This document shows, in pieces, positions 8,810 to 16,365 of a stretch of 64,000 nt of DNA; position 1 is the stretch's first letter, and the number at the start of each line of letters is the position of its first letter. The stretch covers positions 124,001-188,000 of the forward strand of contig JARKPR010000085.1 of the NCBI GenBank assembly GCA_029975165.1. Reading direction: 5' to 3'. The DNA is from Selenomonadales bacterium (GTDB lineage: Bacteria > Bacillota > Negativicutes > Sporomusales > UBA7701). The notes beneath the pieces were generated by a model, which ran no database searches, was not told the DNA's origin, and worked only from the letters and a program-made list of their open reading frames with translations. Made by a program: the position numbers and the translations under genes.

Positions 8810-11425
8810 TTGACCGGAAACGAACTACGCAGGAAGTTTCTGCAGTTTTTCGCCAGCAAGGACCATCTCGTCCTTCCCAGCTATTCGCTCATTCCCGAGA
8901 ACGATCCGACCCTGCTGTTAATCGGCGCCGGCATGGCGCCGTTCAAGCCCTTTTTCACCGGCAAGATGAAGCCTCCCCATCTGCGGATCGCCACCAGCCA
9001 GAAGTGCGTGCGCACCGGCGACATCGAGAACGTCGGCCGCACCGCCCGCCATCATACTTTCTTCGAAATGCTCGGCAATTTTTCGTTCGGCGACTACTTC
9101 AAGAAGGACGCCATCGCCTGGGGGTGGGAGTTCGTCACCAAGGAGCTCGGCCTGCACCCGGACAAGCTGTGGGTGACTATTCATACCAAGGACGACGAAG
9201 CGTACGAGATCTGGCGCAATGACATCGGCGTGCCGGCCGAGCGGATCGTCCGCATGGAGGACAATTTCTGGGAGATCGGCCCCGGCCCCTGCGGCCCCTG
9301 TTCGGAGATCTACGTCGATCTCGGGCCGGAGCGCGGCTGCGGCAAGCCCGGCTGCGCCGTCGGCTGCGACTGCGACCGTTACCTGGAAATCTGGAATCTC
9401 GTCTTTACCCAGTTCGACCGCGACGAAGCCGGCAACTACACGCCGCTCGCCAAGAAGAACATCGACACCGGCGCGGGCCTGGAGCGGATCGCGTCCGTGC
9501 TGCAGAACAAGAAGTCCAACTTCGAGACCGACCTGCTTTTCCCGATCATTGCCCACATGGAAAAGGTGGCCGGCGTCAAATACGGCGCCGCCGAGGCCAC
9601 CGACGTCTCGCTCAAGGTCATCGCCGACCACGGCCGCAGCCTGGTCGTCATGATCGGCGACGGTATCCTGCCGGCCAACGAGGGCCGGGGCTACGTGCTG
9701 CGCCGCATCCTCCGCCGCGCCGTCCGCCACGGGCGGCTGATGGGGGTGGATAAGCCTTTTCTGACCGATATCGTCGATGTGGTGGCCGGAATCTTCGCCG
9801 AACCGTTCCCCGACATCGGCGAAAAACGGGCCTATATCAGGAAGGTCGTCCAGATGGAGGAAGAGCGCTTCAGCGCCACCCTCCTCCAGGGCCTCGACCT
9901 GCTCACCAAACACATCGAGGAAATCAAGGCCGCCGGCGGTACGATGCTCGACGGCAACGCCGCCTTCCGCCTGTATGACACTTATGGTTTCCCCTGGGAA
10001 CTCACCGACGAGATTTTGGCCGAGAACGGCATGACCATGGACAAGGCCGCCTTCGATGCCGCCATGGGCGAGCAGCGGGAGCGCGCCCGCGCCGCCCGCA
10101 GCGAGAACGAGCGCATCGACCTGCCCGACCTCGCCGGCGTCATCACCGAGCCGCTTACCCAGGATCCCTGCGCCGACACCGCCCAAATCGTCGTCATCCT
10201 CAAGGACGGCCAGGTCGTCCCCGAAGCCAGCGACGGCGACGAAGCGGCGGTCGTCCTCAGCGTTACGCCCTTTTACGCCGAAAGCGGCGGCCAGATCGGC
10301 GACGCCGGCGTCATCGCCGGGCCGCTCGGCAGGATGCAGGTCGGCACGGCCCGCAAGCTTCCCGACGGCACCGTCTACCATGTCGGCTATGTCGCGGAGG
10401 GAGCGCTGAAGACGGGCGACACCGTCAAGATTGCGGTCGAAATACCCCGCCACAAGGCCACGGCCCGCAACCATACCGCCACCCATCTCCTCCACGCCGC
10501 CCTCAAACAGGTCGTCGGCAGCCACGTCAACCAGGCCGGCTCGCTCGTCGGCCCCGACCGGCTGCGCTTCGATTTCACCCACTTCGCTCCCGTAAGCGAC
10601 GCCGAGCTGGCCGAAGTCGAGCAGCTCGTCAACCAGGCCATCCTCGACAACATCCCGTTGGCCGTTCTCGAAACCACCCAGGATGTCGCTAAAGAGATGG
10701 GCGCGGTGGCGCTGTTCGGCGAAAAGTACGGCCGCAAGGTGCGGGTCGTCGTCGCCGGCGATTTCAGCAAGGAACTGTGCGGCGGCAGCCATGTCGGCAG
10801 CACGGCCGAGATCGGCCTGTTCAAGATCGTCAGCGAAGCGAGCGTGGGCTCCGGCCTGCGGCGCATCGAGGCGGTCACCGGCAGCGGGGCCGTCGAATAC
10901 GTCAACAGCCGGGAAAAGATTCTCGTCGCCGCGGCGGCGATCCTCAAAACCCGGCCGGAGGAGCTCGCCGGCAAGGTGGAAGCCCTGACGGCCGAGATCA
11001 GGGAGGTCGAGCGCGAGCTGGCCAGGGCCAACGCCGATAAGGCGAAGGGCGAGGTCCAGCGCCTGGCCGAGAACGCCAAGCAGATCGGCGGCTGTCACGT
11101 CATCAGCGCCCAGGTCGCCATCCCCGACCTCGCCGACCTGCGCAGCCTGGCCGATATGCTCCGCGACCGGCTGGCCGGCAAGGCGGGGGTTATCGTCCTT
11201 GCCGCCGTACAGGCCGACAAGGTAAACTTCGTGGCTACCGCCACCCCGCAGGCCGTGAGCCTCGGCGCGCACGCCGGCAATATCGTCAAGGCGGCGGCGG
11301 CGGTCGCCGGCGGCGGCGGCGGCGGCCGGCCGGATATGGCCCAGGCCGGCGGCAAACTGCCCGCCAAGGCGGAAGAAGCGCTGAAAGCGGCCGAAGAGGC
11401 CATCGCGAACCAGCAGAAGAAGTAA
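8810..11425 (+). CDS. alaS: Alanyl-tRNA synthetase
   Basis: An 871-residue AlaRS. The class II catalytic core is N-terminal (FFEMLGNFSFGDYFKK, then GPGPCGPCSEIYVDLGP and NIDTGAGLERI). The editing domain follows, with HTATHLLH and CGGSHV forming its zinc site, and the C-Ala domain ends with the glycine-rich GGGGGGRPDMAQAGG motif. It charges tRNA-Ala and clears Ser/Gly mischarges. The start is a TTG at 8810: GGAGG at 8796-8800 is spaced 9 bases from it and the protein then begins with the family-like TGNELRRKFLQFF. A GTG at 8792 would overlap the ribosome binding site. A consensus promoter precedes it and a terminator follows. Confidence 0.97.
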   Translation: MTGNELRRKFLQFFASKDHLVLPSYSLIPENDPTLLLIGAGMAPFKPFFTGKMKPPHLRIATSQKCVRTGDIENVGRTARHHTFFEMLGNFSFGDYFKKDAIAWGWEFVTKELGLHPDKLWVTIHTKDDEAYEIWRNDIGVPAERIVRMEDNFWEIGPGPCGPCSEIYVDLGPERGCGKPGCAVGCDCDRYLEIWNLVFTQFDRDEAGNYTPLAKKNIDTGAGLERIASVLQNKKSNFETDLLFPIIAHMEKVAGVKYGAAEATDVSLKVIADHGRSLVVMIGDGILPANEGRGYVLRRILRRAVRHGRLMGVDKPFLTDIVDVVAGIFAEPFPDIGEKRAYIRKVVQMEEERFSATLLQGLDLLTKHIEEIKAAGGTMLDGNAAFRLYDTYGFPWELTDEILAENGMTMDKAAFDAAMGEQRERARAARSENERIDLPDLAGVITEPLTQDPCADTAQIVVILKDGQVVPEASDGDEAAVVLSVTPFYAESGGQIGDAGVIAGPLGRMQVGTARKLPDGTVYHVGYVAEGALKTGDTVKIAVEIPRHKATARNHTATHLLHAALKQVVGSHVNQAGSLVGPDRLRFDFTHFAPVSDAELAEVEQLVNQAILDNIPLAVLETTQDVAKEMGAVALFGEKYGRKVRVVVAGDFSKELCGGSHVGSTAEIGLFKIVSEASVGSGLRRIEAVTGSGAVEYVNSREKILVAAAAILKTRPEELAGKVEALTAEIREVERELARANADKAKGEVQRLAENAKQIGGCHVISAQVAIPDLADLRSLADMLRDRLAGKAGVIVLAAVQADKVNFVATATPQAVSLGAHAGNIVKAAAAVAGGGGGGRPDMAQAGGKLPAKAEEALKAAEEAIANQQKK

Positions 11426-11429
11426 TGCG

Positions 11430-11466
11430 GCGGGGCGGGCCTGTAGCCCGCCCCGCGATTTATTTT
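11430..11466 (+). terminator. Terminator of alaS
   Basis: GCGGGGCGGGC pairs with GCCCGCCCCGC around CTGTA and is followed by GATTTATTTTT. Confidence 0.8.
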
Positions 11467-11545
11467 TCCGGCGACAGGAAATAAATAGCCAGGGTAGAAT
11501 ATAATGGTATAAGACAGGGAATAATACAGGGGAGGAGGGTGTCCC

Positions 11546-11800
11546 ATGGCCAATCCGTCGGAACAGACTATGATGTTCAAGGTCGACAGCGAGGAGAGCA
11601 ATGCCGCCGTCGTCATCAACACCGTCTACGAGGCGCTGAAGGAAAAAGGCTACAATCCGATCAACCAGTTGGTAGGATACCTTCTGTCGGGAGACCCGAC
11701 GTACATCACGAGCTATAAGAGCGCCCGCACGCTGATCCGCAAGCTGGAGCGGGACGAACTTCTGGAAGAGCTGGTCAAGTCCTACCTGGAAAAGAAGTAG
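11546..11800 (+). CDS. ireB: IreB family regulatory phosphoprotein (YrzL, UPF0297)
   Basis: An 84-residue protein matching the IreB/UPF0297 family over its whole length ([10 protein letters not shown] at the N-terminus, [28 protein letters not shown] in the middle). In Enterococcus, IreB is phosphorylated by the PASTA kinase IreK and affects cell-wall stress tolerance. The N-terminal threonine in SEQTMMF would be the phospho-acceptor region. It keeps the alaS-yrzL-ruvX neighbourhood of Bacillota, with an oxidoreductase gene inserted before ruvX. A TATAAT-like box at 11500-11505 is a possible -10, but no good -35 is seen. GGGGAGGAGGG precedes ATG 11546. Confidence 0.92.
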   Translation: MANPSEQTMMFKVDSEESNAAVVINTVYEALKEKGYNPINQLVGYLLSGDPTYITSYKSARTLIRKLERDELLEELVKSYLEKK

Positions 11801-12742
11801 ATGGAATACCGCAGCCTCGGCAACACGGGTCTTAAGGTGTCGCGCCTCTGTTTCGGGGCCCTCACGATCGGACCGCTGCAAGCCAGATTGCCTCTGCAGG
11901 ACGGTGCCGCCGTTATCCGGGCGGCCCTCGATGCAGGGGTTAATTTTATTGATACCGCCGAAATGTACGGTACCTACCCGTATATCAAGACTGCCTGCCG
12001 GGGCGCGGAGGTGGTCGTGGCCTCGAAATCCTACGCCTACACGTCCGCCGCCATGCGCCGCAGCGTGGAGGACGCCTGCCGGGCCATCGGCCGCGACTAC
12101 ATCGATATTTTCATGCTCCACGAGCAGCCCAGCCGCCTGACGCTGGCCGGCCATGCCGACGCCCTCGCCTTTCTCGGCGACGCCAAACGGCAGGGCCTCA
12201 TCCGGGCCGCCGGAGTCTCCACCCACACCGTCGAGGTGGTACGGGCGGCGGCCGAGATGGCGGACATCGACGTCATTCATCCTTTGTTCAATATGCACGG
12301 CATCGGCATCATGGACGGCACGGCCGCCGAGATGGCGGCCGCCATAACCGCGGCCGCGGCGGCCGGCAAGGGCATATATACCATGAAGGCGCTGGCCGGC
12401 GGCCACCTTATCGGCGATGCCGCGGCCGCGCTTTCCTGGGTGCTCGCCGCCGCCGGCGTCAGCGCCGTGGCCGTCGGCATGCAGTCGCCGGACGAAGTGG
12501 CCTACAACTGCACCCTGTTCAGCGGCGCGGCGCCCGATACGGCCCTCGCCGCCCGCCTGGGAAAGCGCACGCGGCGCCTGCTTGTCGAGGACTGGTGCGT
12601 AGGCTGCGGGCGCTGCGCGGCCAGGTGCCCGGCCGGCGCCCTGCGCGTCCGGGACGGACGGGCCGTCGTCGACGCCGCGAAATGCCTGTGTTGCGGGTAT
12701 TGCGGGGCGGAATGCCCGGAGTTTTGTTTGAAGATAATATGA
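11801..12742 (+). CDS. Aldo/keto reductase fused to a C-terminal 2x[4Fe-4S] ferredoxin domain
   Basis: A 313-residue protein. Residues 1-235 are an aldo/keto reductase TIM barrel (RSLGNTGLKVSRLCFG, then FIDTAEMYG with the catalytic Asp and Tyr, and DIFMLHE). Residues about 264-310 carry two four-cysteine clusters, CVGCGRCAARCP and CLCCGYCGAECP, suited to two [4Fe-4S] centres. Such fusions in anaerobes probably couple substrate reduction to ferredoxin-level electrons, but no substrate is known. The canonical Lys is replaced in part by VVVASKSYAY, which keeps a lysine. The ATG follows the ireB stop with no gap, so expression is coupled to ireB. Confidence 0.88.
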   Translation: MEYRSLGNTGLKVSRLCFGALTIGPLQARLPLQDGAAVIRAALDAGVNFIDTAEMYGTYPYIKTACRGAEVVVASKSYAYTSAAMRRSVEDACRAIGRDYIDIFMLHEQPSRLTLAGHADALAFLGDAKRQGLIRAAGVSTHTVEVVRAAAEMADIDVIHPLFNMHGIGIMDGTAAEMAAAITAAAAAGKGIYTMKALAGGHLIGDAAAALSWVLAAAGVSAVAVGMQSPDEVAYNCTLFSGAAPDTALAARLGKRTRRLLVEDWCVGCGRCAARCPAGALRVRDGRAVVDAAKCLCCGYCGAECPEFCLKII

Positions 12743-12757
12743 TAATCAGGAGTCGAT

Positions 12758-13186
12758 ATGCGTATACTAGCTCTTGACGTGGGCGACAAAACCATCGGCG
12801 TGGCGGTGAGCGACGAGCTGGGCCTGACCGCCCAGGGAGTGGAGACCATCCGCCGCACCTCGCCGGCCGCCGATTTCCGGCGCCTGGCGGAGATTGTCGC
12901 CGCCTACGGCGTCGCCACCATCCTCATCGGCCTGCCGAAAAACATGAACGGCACGATCGGTCCGCGAGGCGAAGCCGTGCAGCGTTTCGCCGCCGAGGTG
13001 GCCGCCGCCTTTCCGGCGCAGGCCGTCAAACTGTGGGACGAGCGGTTGTCGACGGTGGCCGCCGAAAGGACGCTGCTCGAAGCCGACGTCAGCCGCCGGC
13101 GCCGCCGCGAGGTGATCGACAAGATGGCGGCCGTGTTCATTCTCCAGGGGTATCTGGACAGTCTGCCGGCCCAGAAACTTCCTTGA
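12758..13186 (+). CDS. ruvX: RuvX/YqgF family Holliday-junction-resolvase-like nuclease
   Basis: A 142-residue RNase H-fold protein of the YqgF family. The first catalytic aspartate is in [17 protein letters not shown] (Asp7), the middle strand has IGLPKNMNG, and [11 protein letters not shown] supplies the later acidic residue, with a final [16 protein letters not shown]. YqgF proteins process the 5' end of pre-16S rRNA and may act on DNA junctions. ATG 12758 is preceded by AATCAGGAG. The stop overlaps the promoter of the next gene. Confidence 0.94.
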   Translation: MRILALDVGDKTIGVAVSDELGLTAQGVETIRRTSPAADFRRLAEIVAAYGVATILIGLPKNMNGTIGPRGEAVQRFAAEVAAAFPAQAVKLWDERLSTVAAERTLLEADVSRRRRREVIDKMAAVFILQGYLDSLPAQKLP

Positions 13187-13212
13187 CAGGGCTATTTCTT
13201 CTAGGCTACAAT
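13183..13212 (+). promoter_or_regulatory. Sigma-A promoter of the DUF1292 gene
   Basis: TTGACA (13183-13188) overlaps the ruvX stop codon; an 18-base spacer leads to TACAAT (13207-13212). Confidence 0.75.
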
Positions 13213-13242
13213 TACAGTGACGTACAAAAAAGAGGTGACGAC

Positions 13243-13575
13243 ATGGCCGATTACGAAAAGGACGATATGGAAGTGGAAGAAGAACCCGTCGTCGTGATGA
13301 CCGACGAGGAAGGCAACGAATATTACTATCACGAGGAAGTAATTATCCCGGTGGGCGACAAGAAGTTCGCCATCCTCGTGCCGATCGACATCGACGAAGA
13401 TGAAGAAGAAGGCTGCGAATGCGGCTGCGAAGAAGAAGAGACCGATGTGTACATCGCGCGCATCGATATTGACGAAAATGGCGAAGAAGTCTACGTCGAT
13501 CCCACCGACGAAGAGTTCGACGAAGTCCGCAAGGCCTATGAGGAACTGCTGACGGAAGAGGACGACGAAGAATAG
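13243..13575 (+). CDS. Acidic DUF1292 (YrzB-like) protein with a CxCxC motif
   Basis: A 110-residue, strongly acidic protein of the DUF1292 family, the usual neighbour of ruvX in Bacillota (yrzL-yrrK-yrzB). The family core VVMTDEEGNEYYYHEEVIIPVGDKKFAILVP is at about residues 15-47. In the middle an acidic loop holds three closely spaced cysteines (C-E-C-G-C at about 59-63), which could bind metal; whether this is typical of the family was not checked. The function of the family is unknown. The start ATG 13243 follows AGAGGTGACG; the longer frame from 13033 runs inside ruvX and is a shadow. Confidence 0.87.
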   Translation: MADYEKDDMEVEEEPVVVMTDEEGNEYYYHEEVIIPVGDKKFAILVPIDIDEDEEEGCECGCEEEETDVYIARIDIDENGEEVYVDPTDEEFDEVRKAYEELLTEEDDEE

Positions 13576-13587
13576 CCCAGACTGGCA

Positions 13588-13642
13588 TTTTGCGCTGACA
13601 AGGCCCGTGTAGCCAGAACGTGCATCTGGACCTTTCTCACCG
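13588..13642 (+). repeat. Half copy of a dispersed palindromic repeat (copy 1)
   Basis: The segment from TTTTGCGCTGA to TCTCACCGG matches the right half of the copy at 62915-63054, including the shared stretch AGAACGTGCATCTGG and the CCTTTCTCACC end. No left half is present, so this is a truncated or degenerate copy placed between the DUF1292 stop and its terminator. Confidence 0.6.
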
Positions 13643-13664
13643 GTCCGATTTGTCTAAAAACTGG

Positions 13665-13692
13665 ATGAAGCCTTGGGGGCTTCATTTTTTTT
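13665..13692 (+). terminator. Terminator downstream of the DUF1292 gene
   Basis: ATGAAGCC pairs with GGCTTCAT around TTGGG and continues into a run of eight T. A -10-like TATAAT for mltG follows at 13704-13709. Confidence 0.88.
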
Positions 13693-13734
13693 GTCCCAGT
13701 GTGTATAATATATTCTACCGAGTGAGGTGATAAA

Positions 13735-14754
13735 ATGCTGCCATGGGACAAGCAGAAAAATAAATGGCTGGTGCCGCTGATTATCGCGGCAATAGTAGCG
13801 GCGCTCACCGGCAGCACCGTATACAGCCTGGCCCTGCCGGTCAACGCCGCCGCTGCCGGCGACACGGTGGTCGTCGTCATCCCGCCGGGCATGACCACCA
13901 AGGCCATCGGCGAACTGCTGGACAGCAAGGGGCTGCTCAGGAGCGCGGCGCTGTTCCGGGCCGTCGTGTCTATCGAGGGAGCCGGGGGCAAGCTGCAGGC
14001 GGGCGAGTACGTTTTCAGCAAGGCGATGACCGCGAGGGAGATCGTCGGCAAGCTGGTGCGCGGCGAGACGGGCTATCGGCAGTTTACCATTCCCGAAGGG
14101 TTCACCATCGACCAGATTGCCGCCCTCCTGGAAAGCCAGAATATCGTCCCGGCGGCCAAATTCAAGGCCTACGCCGCCGGCGCCGTGCCGTACGATTATA
14201 TAAATCCCGCCGCCAACGTCAAATACAAGTCGGAAGGCTTCCTGTTCCCCGACACTTACCGGATATCGTCCGGCACGGGCGAGGAACAGATTTTCAAAAT
14301 GATGGCCGCCCAGTTCGACCGGCAATTCACGCCGGCGATGCGGTCGCGGGCCGCCGAGCTCGGCTTGTCGGTGCGCCAGGTGGTCATCCTGGCCTCCCTG
14401 GTCGAAAAGGAAGCCCAGCAGGCCAAGGAACGGCCGGTGATCGCCGGCGTATTCCTCGGCCGGCTCAAGCAGGAGATGCCCCTGCAGTCGTGCGCCACCA
14501 TCCAGTATATCCTCGGCTACGCCAAACCGGAGCTGACCGTGCAGGACACCGAACTGCCGTCGCCCTACAACACTTACCGGAACATGGGCCTGCCGCCCGG
14601 CCCCATCGCCAGCCCGGGGCTGGCCGCCATCCAGGCGGTGCTGTATCCCGCCGCCACCGACTACCTGTATTTCGTGGCCGGCAAGGACGGCAGCCACGTC
14701 TTCAGCCGGACTTACGAGGAGCACCTCGCCGCCATCGACCAGGTCAGCAATTAG
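13735..14754 (+). CDS. mltG: Endolytic murein transglycosylase MltG (YceG-like)
   Basis: A 339-residue protein with one N-terminal membrane anchor (about residues 11-33), an outer LysM-like subdomain (about 42-112) and the catalytic YceG domain. The domain includes EGFTIDQIA, EGFLFPDTYRI and the catalytic glutamate in ILASLVEKEAQ (Glu224). MltG cuts nascent glycan strands and sets their length outside the membrane. YceG/MltG genes often sit close to ruvX, as here. GAGTGAGGTGAT precedes ATG 13735. The U32 peptidase gene follows after 47 bases. Confidence 0.94.
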   Translation: MLPWDKQKNKWLVPLIIAAIVAALTGSTVYSLALPVNAAAAGDTVVVVIPPGMTTKAIGELLDSKGLLRSAALFRAVVSIEGAGGKLQAGEYVFSKAMTAREIVGKLVRGETGYRQFTIPEGFTIDQIAALLESQNIVPAAKFKAYAAGAVPYDYINPAANVKYKSEGFLFPDTYRISSGTGEEQIFKMMAAQFDRQFTPAMRSRAAELGLSVRQVVILASLVEKEAQQAKERPVIAGVFLGRLKQEMPLQSCATIQYILGYAKPELTVQDTELPSPYNTYRNMGLPPGPIASPGLAAIQAVLYPAATDYLYFVAGKDGSHVFSRTYEEHLAAIDQVSN

Positions 14755-14801
14755 CCGGACTGGCATTGCCATTCCCGCCGTCAGGGAGACGACACGATAC
14801 C

Positions 14802-16031
14802 ATGAAGATTCCCGAGCTTCTCGCACCCGCCGGCAACCTGGAGAAACTCCGGGTTGCCGTTGCCTATGGCGCCGACGCCGTCTACTTCGGCGGCAGGAAT
14901 TTCGGGCTGCGCGCCTATGCCGACAATTTCAGCGACGAGGAGATACCGGCCGCCGTCGCCGCCGCCCATGCCGCCGGCCGCAAGGCGTACGTCACGGTCA
15001 ACGTATTCCCGCACAACGACGACCTGGCGGCGCTGCCGGCCTATCTCGCCCTGCTGCGCGACTGCGGCGCCGACGCGGCCATCATTTCCGATCCCGGCGT
15101 CTACCGCATCGCCCGCCAGGTCGCCCCGGAGCTGCCCCTCCATGTCAGCACCCAGGCCAACACGACCAACTGGTCGGCGGCGCTGTTCTGGCAGGAGCTG
15201 GGCGTCAGCCGGGTGGTGCTGGCCCGCGAGCTGTCGCTGGCCGACATCCGCCTCGTCCGGGCGAAGACGGCCGTCGAGCTGGAGGCCTTCGTCCACGGCG
15301 CGATGTGCATCTCGTATTCCGGGCGCTGCCTGCTGAGCAATTACCTGGCCGGCCGCGACGCTAACCGGGGCGAGTGCGCGCAGGCCTGCCGCTGGCGCTG
15401 GCACGTCGTGGAGGAGACGCGGCCCGGCCAGTACCTGCCGCTCCAGGAGGACGGGCGCGGCAGCTATATCTTCAATTCCCGCGACCTCTGCCTGCTGCCC
15501 CATATCCCGGAGCTGGCCGCCAGCGGGCTCGACAGCCTCAAGATCGAGGGCCGCATGAAAAGCGTCCACTACGTCGCTACCGTCGTCAGGGTGTACCGAG
15601 AGGCGCTGGACGCGTACGCCGCCGCCCCGGGGGAGTTCGCCGTCCGCGACGAATGGCGGGACGAGCTGGCCAAGGTCTCCCACCGCTCCTACACGAACGG
15701 CTTCGCTTTCGGCCGGACGGGCCGCGGGGACCAGGTCTACGACGGGGCCACCTACAGCCAGAGCCACGATTTCGTGGGCCTTGTCCGGGGATACGATGCG
15801 GCCACTGGCCGGGCGCTGGTCGAGCAGCGCAACAATATGAAGGTCGGCGAGGAGATCGAGGTGCTCCAGCCGCAGGGCGCGAACTTCCGCCAGACCATCG
15901 CCGCCATGTACGATGCCGCCGGGCAGCCGATCGCGGCCGCTCCCCATCCCCAGCAGCTCGTCCATATACCGCTGGCGCGGCCGGTTGGCGAGCTGGCCAT
16001 GCTGCGGCGGCGGGTGACGGGCGATGTTTGA
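14802..16031 (+). CDS. Peptidase U32 family protein, probable tRNA 5-hydroxyuridine synthesis (TrhP/YrrO-like)
   Basis: A 409-residue U32 protein. It opens PELLAPAGNLEKLRVAVAYGADAVYFGG and carries the conserved cysteines in FVHGAMCISYSGRCLLSNY and the GECAQACRWRW segment, which form the Fe-S-like four-cysteine set of the TrhP/RlhA group. C-terminal signatures are SLKIEGRMKSVHYVATVVRVYR and the SHRSYTNGF segment. Bacillus and E. coli relatives are needed for ho5U34 in tRNA. Older annotations call them collagenases. The start ATG 14802 is internal to a longer shadow frame. It overlaps the following DUF4911 gene by 8 bases. Confidence 0.88.
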   Translation: MKIPELLAPAGNLEKLRVAVAYGADAVYFGGRNFGLRAYADNFSDEEIPAAVAAAHAAGRKAYVTVNVFPHNDDLAALPAYLALLRDCGADAAIISDPGVYRIARQVAPELPLHVSTQANTTNWSAALFWQELGVSRVVLARELSLADIRLVRAKTAVELEAFVHGAMCISYSGRCLLSNYLAGRDANRGECAQACRWRWHVVEETRPGQYLPLQEDGRGSYIFNSRDLCLLPHIPELAASGLDSLKIEGRMKSVHYVATVVRVYREALDAYAAAPGEFAVRDEWRDELAKVSHRSYTNGFAFGRTGRGDQVYDGATYSQSHDFVGLVRGYDAATGRALVEQRNNMKVGEEIEVLQPQGANFRQTIAAMYDAAGQPIAAAPHPQQLVHIPLARPVGELAMLRRRVTGDV

Positions 16032-16242
16032 CGCGGCGACCGTTTTCGTCCGCGTCGCCCCCCGCGACGTCAACTACGTCAACCGCATCATGGAGGGCTA
16101 CGAATACCTAGGCGTGGTCACGACGGTCGACAAGGCGAGCGGCGTCCTGGCGGTAAGGGCGACGGCCGATACGGCGGCCGACGTGCGGGCCATCCTGGCG
16201 CGGCTGCCGGTGACGCTCGAATTTCTCGACAGGCCCGAATAA
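16024..16242 (+). CDS. DUF4911 domain protein
   Basis: A 72-residue protein with a compact alpha/beta pattern (VFVRVAPRDVNYVNRIMEGYEYLGVVTTVD, then ADVRAILARL). It matches DUF4911, a small family that usually follows a U32 peptidase gene in Bacillota and may help it. It overlaps that gene by 8 bases, so coupling is expected. No catalytic residues are visible. A strong terminator follows. Confidence 0.8.
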   Translation: MFDAATVFVRVAPRDVNYVNRIMEGYEYLGVVTTVDKASGVLAVRATADTAADVRAILARLPVTLEFLDRPE

Positions 16243-16256
16243 GCTATCCATCACCG

Positions 16257-16289
16257 CCCCCCGGCAGTAGGCCGGGGGGTTGCATTTTT
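16257..16289 (+). terminator. Terminator after the DUF4911 gene
   Basis: CCCCCCGGC pairs perfectly with GCCGGGGGG around AGTAG and is followed by TTGCATTTTT. Confidence 0.88.
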
Positions 16290-16365
16290 GGCGGCCCTGC
16301 CAGTCCGCCGCATGCGGCAGGCAATAAATGGAGAAACTAAGGGTAAACATTGTGCGAGGTGCCGC

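Noticed and set aside
11305-11332. GGC-rich tract as a simple repeat of interest
   Set aside because: It encodes the conserved glycine-rich C-terminal motif of AlaRS.
8918-12406. Very long open frame (about 1160 codons) on the minus strand antisense to alaS, ireB and the reductase gene
   Set aside because: GC-rich codon bias of the plus-strand genes removes stop codons from the opposite strand; the product is low-complexity (G/A/D/V rich) and has no family motifs or ribosome site.
13764-14801. Upstream in-frame extension of the U32 peptidase across mltG
   Set aside because: The extension is an R/G/P-rich shadow of mltG; U32 homology begins at ATG 14802 with a leading ribosome site.
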